64,000 nt of DNA from Achromobacter sp. UMC46 (GTDB lineage Bacteria > Pseudomonadota > Gammaproteobacteria > Burkholderiales > Burkholderiaceae_B), in contig NZ_LZZS01000005.1 of the NCBI RefSeq assembly GCF_014170335.1, positions 310,001-374,000 of the forward strand, read 5' to 3'. Below are positions 54,906 to 62,299 of the stretch, in pieces; position 1 is the stretch's first letter, and each line of letters starts with the position of its first letter. The position numbers were made by a program, and so were the translations under genes. Below the pieces are notes generated by a model. That model had not been told where the DNA came from. It saw only the letters and a list, made by a program, of their open reading frames with translations, and did not search any database.

Positions 54906-55628
54906 ATGGTTTTTCCCTCCCGGCAGCCGCTGCCGCGCCCCATGACCCAGGAAGTCCAGCCAGATCCCAGCGCCGACGATATCGCCAGCGAAGTGGCCGC
55001 CGCCATCGTGGCGCACAAGCTACCGCCCGGCACCCGCCTGCGCGAAGAAGCGCTGGCGCGGGTCTACAAGGTCAGCCGCACCAAGATCCGCGCGGCGCTG
55101 CTGATGCTGTCCAAGGACAAGCTGATCAATATCGTGCCCGACAAGGGCGCCTTCGTCAGCAAGCCGGATGCGAACGAAGCCCGCGAGGTCTACGCGGTGC
55201 GCCGCATCCTCGAGGCCGCGCTGGCCAAGGAATTCGTGGCCTCAGCCACCGCCGCCGACTACCGCCGCATCGACGCCCATCTGGCCGAAGAACGCCGCGC
55301 GCTGGAAAGCGGAGACGTGCAGAAGCGCAACCACCTGCTGGGCCATTTCCATATCCTGCTGGCCGAAGCCGTCGGCAATTCGGTGCTGACGGGCATGCTG
55401 CGCGAGCTGTCCGCGCGCAGCGCCGTGATCACCGTGCTGTATCAAAGCTCGCACGACGCCAGTTGTTCGTCGCAAGAGCACCATGCCTTCGTCGAGGCCG
55501 CCCGCGCGGGCGACACGGCGCGCGCCTGCGCGCTGATGGACGAACATCTGGAACACGTCCAGACGGCGCTGAACTTCACGGAAGACGGCCAGGCCGGCGG
55601 CGACCTGGTCACCGCCCTGTTGAGCTAA
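54906..55628 (+). CDS. GntR family regulator (FCD type)
   Basis: A 240-residue regulator with an N-terminal winged helix (PPGTRLREEALARVYKVSR, then ALLMLSKDKLINIVPDKGAFV) and a C-terminal all-helical FCD ligand-binding domain (REVYAVRRILEAALA, HFHILLAEAVGN and SSQEHHAFVEAARAGD carry the metal-binding histidines). ATG 54906 has no ribosome site. ATG 54942 (MTQEVQPD), 12 codons later, is an alternative start. A perfect palindromic operator lies upstream. It likely represses the neighbouring Bug/M20 genes or itself in response to a carboxylate. Confidence 0.9.
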   Translation: MVFPSRQPLPRPMTQEVQPDPSADDIASEVAAAIVAHKLPPGTRLREEALARVYKVSRTKIRAALLMLSKDKLINIVPDKGAFVSKPDANEAREVYAVRRILEAALAKEFVASATAADYRRIDAHLAEERRALESGDVQKRNHLLGHFHILLAEAVGNSVLTGMLRELSARSAVITVLYQSSHDASCSSQEHHAFVEAARAGDTARACALMDEHLEHVQTALNFTEDGQAGGDLVTALLS

Positions 55629-55634
55629 GGCCAG

Positions 55635-56528
55635 TCAAGGCCCCGGGCGGCGCCAGCTTCCCGGCCCCAGCAGTTGACCCATGCGCTGCTGCAGCCAGGC
55701 CTCAGTCGCGCTCAGCGACGCGCCTTGCAGCCATAGGGTCCGCACCGACAGCATCGGCAACGACAAGCCCGCGCATGGCACGCGCGTAAGCGTCGTGCGG
55801 AAGCTCTCGTATTCCGCGATGTTCAAGGGCAGGATCGCCCAGCCCAAACCGTCCGCCACCATGCCGGCGATGCTGTAGAAGCTGTCGGTGCGCCACACGG
55901 CCGGGCTCAGCACCACATCGTCCACCCCCTCCATCTGCATGACCAGCTGCCGGTAGCGCGCCAGATCGCTGCGCGTCACCTCGGCCAACGCGGCCAGCGG
56001 ATGCCCCGACGCCACGAAGACGGCCTGCTCGACATTGCCCAGATAGCGGTGCGCGAAGGCGCTGCCGGGATCGCCGCGGTCGAAGTGGAAGGCGACGCTG
56101 GCGCGGCCTTGCAGCACGTAGTCGGCCACTTCGGTCGCCGTGCCGTTCAGCTGCGTCAATTCCAGTGCGGGAAAGCGCGCCGCAAGCTCAAGCACCAGCG
56201 CGCCCAGCACCTGATACGGCAATGCCTCATCCAATGCGATCGACAACCGCGCGTCTTGCCCGGCGGCAAACGACAGCGCGCGCTGATCCAGGCCGCCCGC
56301 CTGGCGCAGCAGTTCGCGGGCTTCTTGCAGCATTACCTCGCCCACGGGGGTCAGCGTGGCGTTGCGCCGCGACCGGTCGAACAATTCCACGCCCAGGTCC
56401 GCTTCCAGCAGGCCGACCGACGTGCTGACGGCGGACTGGGCGCGGCCCAGCCCGCGCGCCGCGGCTGAAAACGAGCCCGCCTCCGCCGCCGCGACGAATT
56501 GGCGGAGTTGATCCAGGGTCCATTGCAT
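55635..56528 (-). CDS. LysR family regulator, divergent from an MFS exporter
   Basis: A 297-residue LysR regulator with MQWTLDQLRQFVAAAEAGSF and recognition helix SAVSTSVGLLEADLG. The effector domain begins QDARLSIALDEALPYQV. It diverges from the 14-helix MFS exporter at 56669. A perfect 10-bp inverted repeat (56542-56564), containing the LysR T-N11-A form, lies 14 bases from its start, which suits autorepression and control of the exporter. It ends 6 bases from the convergent GntR gene. Confidence 0.9.
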   Translation of the reverse strand: MQWTLDQLRQFVAAAEAGSFSAAARGLGRAQSAVSTSVGLLEADLGVELFDRSRRNATLTPVGEVMLQEARELLRQAGGLDQRALSFAAGQDARLSIALDEALPYQVLGALVLELAARFPALELTQLNGTATEVADYVLQGRASVAFHFDRGDPGSAFAHRYLGNVEQAVFVASGHPLAALAEVTRSDLARYRQLVMQMEGVDDVVLSPAVWRTDSFYSIAGMVADGLGWAILPLNIAEYESFRTTLTRVPCAGLSLPMLSVRTLWLQGASLSATEAWLQQRMGQLLGPGSWRRPGP

Positions 56529-56541
56529 GGCGCCTCCTTCT

Positions 56542-56564
56542 TTCCATCTATTTTATAGATGGAA
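56542..56564. promoter_or_regulatory. LysR-type operator (10-bp inverted repeat)
   Basis: TTCCATCTAT and ATAGATGGAA are exact inverted arms with spacer TTT. The inner ATCTAT-TTT-ATAGAT fits the LysR T-N11-A rule. It lies in the 140-base region shared by the LysR and MFS genes. Confidence 0.6.
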
Positions 56565-56668
56565 TCAAACTTCTTTTGGCAAATATTCAGATGAATAATG
56601 CCTGCCTTGGAGCCGGCGCCGTGATAAGGCGGCTGCCCGGATTCCAGTCGTCTCACAGGAGTAGAACT

Positions 56669-58189
56669 ATGCAGCGGACTCATTCGAACGCTGTCGCCAC
56701 GGCCGATCCGCGCCGCTGGCTGGTGCTGGCCATCGTGTCCATCGCCTTGCTGTTGATCGTGGTGGACATGACGGTGCTGTACACCGCCTTGCCCCGGCTC
56801 ACGCATGACCTGGGCGTCAGCGCGTCGGCCAAATTGTGGATCGTGAACGTCTACGCGCTGGTCGTGTCGGGCCTGCTGCTGGGCATGGGCACGCTGGGCG
56901 ACCGCCTGGGCCACAAGCGCCTGTTCATGATGGGCCTGGCCGTATTCGGTGTGGCCTCGCTGGCCGCCGCGTATTCGCCGGCCGCCGCCGCCTTGATCGC
57001 GGCGCGCGTGCTGCTGGCGGTAGGCGCGGCCATGATGATGCCGGCCACGCTGTCCATCATCCGCCTGACCTTCGCCGACGAACGCGAACGCGCCGTGGCC
57101 ATCGGCATCTGGGCCTCGGTCGCCTCCGGCGGCGCGGCGCTGGGCCCCGTCGTGGGCGGCGTGCTGCTGGAGCATTTCTGGTGGGGCTCGGTGTTCCTGA
57201 TAAACGTGCCGATCGTGCTGCTGGCGCTGCCGCTGGCCTGGCGCTGCATTCCCGCCAGCCGGCCCAGCGCCGCGCGGCCCTGGGACCTGGCCGGTTCGCT
57301 GCAGGTCATGGCCGGGCTGATCCTTTGCGCCTATGCGCTGAAGGAGCTGGGCAAGGCCTCCACGTCGTGGCTGCACGCGGGCCTGGCTTGCGCCGCAGGC
57401 GTCGCGATGCTGACGGTATTCGTGCGCCGCCAGCGCCGCCGCCCGTACCCGCTGATCGACTTCGCCATTTTCCGAAATGCCACGTTCAGCTCGGGCGTGG
57501 CCGCCGCGCTGTTCGCGGGCGCCGCCCTGTTCGGCATGGAACTGGCGGTCAGCCAACGCCTGCAACTGGTGCTGGGCATGTCGCCGATCGAGGCCGCGCT
57601 CTACATCCTGCCGCTACCCATCGCCGCCTTCGTCGCGGGTCCGCTTGCGGGCTGGCTGCTGGCCTACTTGAACGGCCCCCGCCTGATGTTCCTGGCGCTG
57701 ACCGTCTCGGGCGCCGGCATGGGCGGCTACCTGTGGAGCTATGACGGTTCGTTCATGGCGCAGATGGCCAGCCTGACCGTGCTGGGCGTGGGCATCGGCG
57801 CCACGATGACGGCGGCCTCCAGCTCCATCATGCAAAGCGCCACGCCGGAACGCGCGGGCATGGCGGCCTCTATCGAAGAGGTGTCGTATGAACTGGGCGG
57901 CGCCCTGGGCGTGACGCTGTTGGGGTCGATTCTGACCGGGGTCTATGCGCAGACGCTGGACGTGCCCGCAGGCGTCTCCCACGCTGCGACGGTGCGCGAA
58001 AGCCTGGACGATGCGCTACTGGTGGCCGAGGGCCTGCCGGCGAATCTGGCGGCAACGCTGACGCAGGTGGCCAAGTCGGCCTTCGATACCGGCTACGCGG
58101 TGGTGATCGCGACCGCCACGGTCATGCTGCTGGCCACCGCCGCATTCGTGCTGCTGAACCGCACGCGCCGGCCGGCGCAGACCGCCTAG
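56669..58189 (+). CDS. MFS exporter, DHA2 (EmrB/QacA/SmvA-like)
   Basis: A 506-residue inner-membrane drug:proton antiporter with about 14 hydrophobic helices. Motif D1-like LLIVVDMTVLYTALPRL is in helix 1. Motif A appears as GDRLGHKRLFMMG, and antiporter motif C as SGGAALGPVVGGVLLEHF. The ATG is preceded by CAGGAGTAGAACT; upstream in-frame ATGs lie in the operator region and were rejected. Regulation by the divergent LysR protein is likely. Related proteins export quaternary ammonium compounds and methyl viologen, but the substrate here is unknown. Confidence 0.92.
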   Translation: MQRTHSNAVATADPRRWLVLAIVSIALLLIVVDMTVLYTALPRLTHDLGVSASAKLWIVNVYALVVSGLLLGMGTLGDRLGHKRLFMMGLAVFGVASLAAAYSPAAAALIAARVLLAVGAAMMMPATLSIIRLTFADERERAVAIGIWASVASGGAALGPVVGGVLLEHFWWGSVFLINVPIVLLALPLAWRCIPASRPSAARPWDLAGSLQVMAGLILCAYALKELGKASTSWLHAGLACAAGVAMLTVFVRRQRRRPYPLIDFAIFRNATFSSGVAAALFAGAALFGMELAVSQRLQLVLGMSPIEAALYILPLPIAAFVAGPLAGWLLAYLNGPRLMFLALTVSGAGMGGYLWSYDGSFMAQMASLTVLGVGIGATMTAASSSIMQSATPERAGMAASIEEVSYELGGALGVTLLGSILTGVYAQTLDVPAGVSHAATVRESLDDALLVAEGLPANLAATLTQVAKSAFDTGYAVVIATATVMLLATAAFVLLNRTRRPAQTA

Positions 58190-58244
58190 GCGTCTTCCGG
58201 CTGCCGGACGGCGCGCGCCAGGCCCGGCCTGGCGAATCGCCCGG

Positions 58245-59528
58245 TCAGCGCTTGCGGAAAGCGTTGTCCATGTCGGCGATCAGGTCTTCTTCGTGCTCCA
58301 GCCCGATCGACACGCGGATCAGCCCTTCCGACACGCCCGCCGCGTCGCGTTCGGCCGCCGGCACGCCCGAATGCGTAGTCGACGCCGGATGGCAGACCAG
58401 CGATTCGGTGCCGCCCAGGCTGACCGCCGACTTGAACAGGTGCAACGCATTGATGAAGCGGAAGGCGCGTTCGCGCCCGCCTTCCAGCACGAACGCGAAC
58501 GTCGAGCCCGGCCCGGTGCACTGGCGCTTGTAGACCTCTTGATAGGCGCGGTCCGCCATCACCTCGGGGTGGAAGATCCGCACCTTTTCATACGGGTTGC
58601 CCGCCAGCCATTGCGCCACCTTCGTGGCCGTGCGCGCCGCCTGCTTCATGCGCAATACCACCGTCTCCATCGACCGCGTGATCATCCAGCACGAATGCGG
58701 ATCCAGCTGCGAGCCGAACGCGCTGCGGATCGCGCGCACCTTCTTGATCAATTCCTTGGAACCCGTGACGGCGCCCGCCACCAGGTCGCTGTGGCCGCCC
58801 ACGTATTTCGTCAGCGAATACACGCACAGGTCCACGCCATGCTCGGCGGGCTTCTGGAAGATGGGGCCCAGCAGCGTGTTGTCGCACACCGAGATCGGCC
58901 GGTAGCCGTGGCGCGTTTCAAACGCATCCAGCTCGTTCTTCATGGCCTCGAAATCGATCAGCGAGTTGGTGGGGTTGGCCGGCGTCTCCACATAGAACAC
59001 GCGCACCGGCCCCTTGGCCGCGGCCGCTTCCAGCGCGGCGCGCATGTGCTTGGGCGACAAGCCGTCCTGGATCGGATGCGACCCGATGCCCCATTCCGGG
59101 AAGATCTTCGCGATCAGCGTCTCGGTGCCGCCGTACAGCGGCAGCGATTGCACCAGCTGGTCGCCGGGGCGCAGGAACGCCATCAGCACCGCGCTGATCG
59201 CGGCCATGCCGCTTGACGTCACCGCGGCGTCCTCGGAACCGTCCAGCAGGGCCAGCCGGTCTTCCACGATTTCCAGGTTGGGATGATTGAAGCGGCTGTA
59301 CACCAGCCCCGCCGATTCGCCCTGCGGCAACGGCTTGCGCCCGGACACGAGATCGAAAAACGCCGCGCCGTCTTCCGCCGAACGGAAGGCGAACGTGGAC
59401 GTCAGGAACACCGGCGGCTTGACCGCGCCTTCCGACAGGAAGGGGTCGTAGCCATACGACATCATCTGCGTCTCGGCATGCAGGGGACGGCCGAAGAGTT
59501 CTTTCTTGTGATAGGTCGAATACGTCAT
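58245..59528 (-). CDS. Methionine gamma-lyase/cystathionine gamma-synthase-family PLP enzyme
   Basis: A 427-residue PLP enzyme of the Cys/Met metabolism family. Motifs are VYSRFNHPNLEIVEDRLA, SSGMAAISAVLMAF, YVETPANPTN, ISVCDNTLLGPIF and the Schiff-base lysine in VYSLTKYVGGHSD. The end LIRVSIGLEHEEDLIADMD is usual. Such enzymes cleave or exchange at the gamma carbon of methionine, homocysteine or cystathionine. The N-terminus (MSYGYDPFLSEGAVKPP) is slightly extended. A divergent Lrp/AsnC gene suggests amino-acid-dependent control, which favours a lyase. The start at 59526-59528 has AGAGGCAC upstream. Confidence 0.88.
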   Translation of the reverse strand: MTYSTYHKKELFGRPLHAETQMMSYGYDPFLSEGAVKPPVFLTSTFAFRSAEDGAAFFDLVSGRKPLPQGESAGLVYSRFNHPNLEIVEDRLALLDGSEDAAVTSSGMAAISAVLMAFLRPGDQLVQSLPLYGGTETLIAKIFPEWGIGSHPIQDGLSPKHMRAALEAAAAKGPVRVFYVETPANPTNSLIDFEAMKNELDAFETRHGYRPISVCDNTLLGPIFQKPAEHGVDLCVYSLTKYVGGHSDLVAGAVTGSKELIKKVRAIRSAFGSQLDPHSCWMITRSMETVVLRMKQAARTATKVAQWLAGNPYEKVRIFHPEVMADRAYQEVYKRQCTGPGSTFAFVLEGGRERAFRFINALHLFKSAVSLGGTESLVCHPASTTHSGVPAAERDAAGVSEGLIRVSIGLEHEEDLIADMDNAFRKR

Positions 59529-59678
59529 GGTGTGCCTCTTTCTCTGGGGTTCCAGCCGACCGGGCAGGCGCGTATCGCATTCGATGACGATAGCGCCGGC
59601 CGCCTCGGGATGTCTTGCAGTATGGGCGCAGGCCAACCCAATATTCTTTCCATTTCAGTCACAAGACCGGGATAATGA

Positions 59679-59691
59679 GAAACGTTGTTTC
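59679..59691. promoter_or_regulatory. Candidate Lrp/AsnC operator
   Basis: GAAAC and GTTTC are inverted across GTT, 17 bases before the Lrp start, in the region shared with the PLP-enzyme gene. Size and AT-rich arms fit a Lrp/AsnC binding site. Confidence 0.45.
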
Positions 59692-59707
59692 CCATCAGAA
59701 CCAATTT

Positions 59708-60187
59708 ATGAAAGACACTTCCTTGTTACATCAACTTGACGCGATCGATTGGAAAATCATGAAAATCCTTCAAGAAGATGGCCGCCTGAGCAACGCGGAG
59801 CTGGCCGAGCGCGTCTCGCTGTCGGCGTCGCCCTGCTGGAAGCGGTTGAAGCGGCTGGAGACGTCGGGCGTCATCCAGGGCTACCAGGCCATTCTTGACC
59901 GCCGCGCGTTGGGGATGGGCGTGGTGGCGTTCGTGAGCATTTCGCTGGAAAACCACAGCGAAAAGCTGTGCCACGCGTTCGAGGCCGCTGTGGCGGCCAT
60001 GCCCGAAGTGCTGGCCTGCCACAACACGACCGGCCAACACGACTACCTGCTGCATATCGTGGCGCGCGATTTCGATGCCTATTCCGAATTCGTGCGCAAC
60101 CGCCTGCGCACGCTTCCCGGCGTGAAGGAACTGCTAAGCACGCTGTCGATGCATGAAGTGAAGTCGTCGACCAAACTGCATCTGTAG
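59708..60187 (+). CDS. Lrp/AsnC family transcriptional regulator
   Basis: A 159-residue regulator starting at ATG 59708 (MKDTSLLHQLDAIDWKIMK). The helix-turn-helix reads LSNAELAERVSLSASPCWKRL and the C-terminal RAM/ligand domain contains LACHNTTGQHDYLLHIVARD. Upstream in-frame ATGs would add a run covering the promoter. It diverges from the methionine-gamma-lyase-like gene and is probably its activator in response to a sulphur or branched-chain amino acid. Confidence 0.93.
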   Translation: MKDTSLLHQLDAIDWKIMKILQEDGRLSNAELAERVSLSASPCWKRLKRLETSGVIQGYQAILDRRALGMGVVAFVSISLENHSEKLCHAFEAAVAAMPEVLACHNTTGQHDYLLHIVARDFDAYSEFVRNRLRTLPGVKELLSTLSMHEVKSSTKLHL

Positions 60188-60225
60188 GCCGCAGAGGCCA
60201 CTGCCCGTTCGCGAGGGCTTGCCGC

Positions 60226-61254
60226 CTATTCCGCCACCGGCGGCATCTGGCCGGGCACAACGCGGTTGCGTCCCTGGCGCTTGGCCTGATACAGCCCGCG
60301 GTCGGCCACCAGGATCAGGTCGGTGCACGGCTGATCTTGGGTCGGCACCGCCGTGGCGGTGCCGATGCTGACGGTCAACCACGGGCCGGAGCCCGTGTCC
60401 TTCTGCGGAATCTGCATGGCTTCGACCGCGCGGCGCAGCTTCTCGGCGGCCAGCCTCGCGCTGCCCGCGGGCGTGCCCGGCAGCACCAGCGCGAACTCTT
60501 CCCCGCCAAAACGCGCCGCCAGGTCGGTAGACCGGTCGCAGCTGGCGAAAATGGTGTTGGCCACGCGCTTGAGCGCTTCGTCGCCCGCGATGTGCCCGTA
60601 TGTGTCGTTGTAGGACTTGAAGTGGTCCACGTCGATCATCAGCATGCTGATCTCGCGGCCGTCGCGGCGCGCGCGCTGCCATTCGGCGTTGAGGTATTCG
60701 TCGAAATAGCGGCGGTTGCCCAGGCCGGTCAAGCCATCGGAATTCGTCAGGCGGCGCAGTTCCATATTGCTTTCCAGCAACTGCTGCTGGCTTTGGCGCA
60801 GGGCCTGGTAGGCCTCGTCGCGCTGCACCAGCGCCAGGTAGGACCGCGAGTGGTAGCGGATGCGCGCCACCAGTTCGATGGAATCGGGCAGCTTCACCAG
60901 ATAGTCGTTGGCGCCGGCCGCAAAGGCCGCGCTCTTGATGGCCGGATCTTCCTTGGTGGACAGCACGATGATGGGGATGTCGCGCGTGACGGGATGGTTG
61001 CGGTATTCCTGTACCAGGCTCAGGCCGTCCACGCCCGGCAGCACCAGATCCTGCAGAATGACGGTGGGCCGCGTCTGGATCGCCACCGTCAGCGCCTTGT
61101 AGGGATCCGAGCAATAGTGGAAATCGATGTTGCCCTCCGTGGCCAGCGCCCGTCTGATCGCTTCGCCGACCATCACCTGGTCGTCGACAAGCAAGACCAT
61201 GGCCGCGTGGGAATTCAGGTCCGCGGCGGGCGAGCTGTCAATGGGAGGGTGCAT
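60226..61254 (-). CDS. wspR: WspR-like response regulator diguanylate cyclase
   Basis: A 342-residue cytoplasmic enzyme that makes cyclic-di-GMP from two GTP. Residues about 15-140 form a receiver domain ([11 protein letters not shown], phosphoacceptor Asp in [14 protein letters not shown], Lys in YLVKLP). A helical linker ([20 protein letters not shown]) joins it to a GGDEF domain whose active site is [13 protein letters not shown]. The inhibitory RxxD site is kept (RSTD, five residues before GGEEF), so product feedback is expected. It follows wspF by 34 bases, as in the Wsp surface-sensing cluster. Confidence 0.93.
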   Translation of the reverse strand: MHPPIDSSPAADLNSHAAMVLLVDDQVMVGEAIRRALATEGNIDFHYCSDPYKALTVAIQTRPTVILQDLVLPGVDGLSLVQEYRNHPVTRDIPIIVLSTKEDPAIKSAAFAAGANDYLVKLPDSIELVARIRYHSRSYLALVQRDEAYQALRQSQQQLLESNMELRRLTNSDGLTGLGNRRYFDEYLNAEWQRARRDGREISMLMIDVDHFKSYNDTYGHIAGDEALKRVANTIFASCDRSTDLAARFGGEEFALVLPGTPAGSARLAAEKLRRAVEAMQIPQKDTGSGPWLTVSIGTATAVPTQDQPCTDLILVADRGLYQAKRQGRNRVVPGQMPPVAE

Positions 61255-61288
61255 AGTGATTCCTTGATGTCTAGCAATATCGGGCCGC

Positions 61289-62299
61289 TCAGGCGAACGC
61301 CTGGATCAAGCGGGGAGCGATTTGGTTCAATGGTCTGATTTCAACGGCCGCCTGCATGGCCGCCGCCGCCTTGGGCATACCGTACACGGCGCTGGTGGCC
61401 TGGTCCTGCGCGATGGTGAGGCATCCGCGTTCGCGCATGGCTTTCAGCCCGCGCGCGCCATCCTGCCCCATGCCTGTCAGCAAAACCCCCACCGCGGTGC
61501 CGCGCCAATGCTGCGCCACACTGTGGAAGAACACGTCGATGGACGGCCGGTACAAGCTTTCCTTCGGGTCTTCGGTGTAGCGCAGCGTGCCGTCGGCCAG
61601 CAAATGCAGATGGTCGTCGGTGCCCGCCAGCAGGATCTGCCCGGGTACGGGCCGTTCGCCTTCCCGCACCAGCCGCACCGGCAACAGTACCTGATCGTTC
61701 AGCCAATCCGCCATGCCCGCCGCGAACGACGCGTCCACATGCTGCACCAGCACGATCCCCGCAGGGAAATCCAGCGGCACGTCACGCAACAGTTGCGCCA
61801 GCGTCGCCGGGCCGCCCGCCGACGCGCCGATCACCAGCAAGCGCTGCGAGGTGGGCATGGGCGCCGTCTTGCCGACCGGGGTCAGCGTCGGACGGTTGCC
61901 GTAGCGGCCGATCAGCCAGCCGATATTGCGGATCTTGCGCAGCAGCGGCGCGGCGGCCGTGCGCATGTCGGCATCGCCCACCACCGGCGTGTCCACCGCG
62001 TCCAGCGCGCCATAACCCATCGCGTCGAACACGCGGGCGGTATGACGGGCCACGTCGGCGGTCACCACGACCACGGCGCACGGCGATTCGGCCATGATGC
62101 GGCGGGTAGCCTCGACCCCGTCCATCACCGGCATGATCAAGTCCATCAGCACCACGTCGGGGCGGTCGCGGGCGCACTGCGCCACGGCCTGTTCGCCGTC
62201 GGACGCGACCCAGGCCACTTCCAGCCCGGGCTCCAACGCGATCGCGCGCCGCATGGTCTCGACCGCCATTTGCAGATCGTTGACGATCCCTATTCTCAC
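61289..62299 (-). CDS. wspF: WspF-like CheB chemoreceptor methylesterase
   Basis: A 336-residue response-regulator methylesterase that resets the Wsp receptor by removing methyl groups. The receiver domain has [17 protein letters not shown]. The C-terminal esterase carries the catalytic triad in [16 protein letters not shown] (Ser), [15 protein letters not shown] (His) and [15 protein letters not shown] (Asp). Its start overlaps the wspE stop by four bases (ATGA). Loss-of-function in wspF is known in Pseudomonas to lock WspR on; nothing here suggests loss. Confidence 0.93.
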   Translation of the reverse strand: MRIGIVNDLQMAVETMRRAIALEPGLEVAWVASDGEQAVAQCARDRPDVVLMDLIMPVMDGVEATRRIMAESPCAVVVVTADVARHTARVFDAMGYGALDAVDTPVVGDADMRTAAAPLLRKIRNIGWLIGRYGNRPTLTPVGKTAPMPTSQRLLVIGASAGGPATLAQLLRDVPLDFPAGIVLVQHVDASFAAGMADWLNDQVLLPVRLVREGERPVPGQILLAGTDDHLHLLADGTLRYTEDPKESLYRPSIDVFFHSVAQHWRGTAVGVLLTGMGQDGARGLKAMRERGCLTIAQDQATSAVYGMPKAAAAMQAAVEIRPLNQIAPRLIQAFA

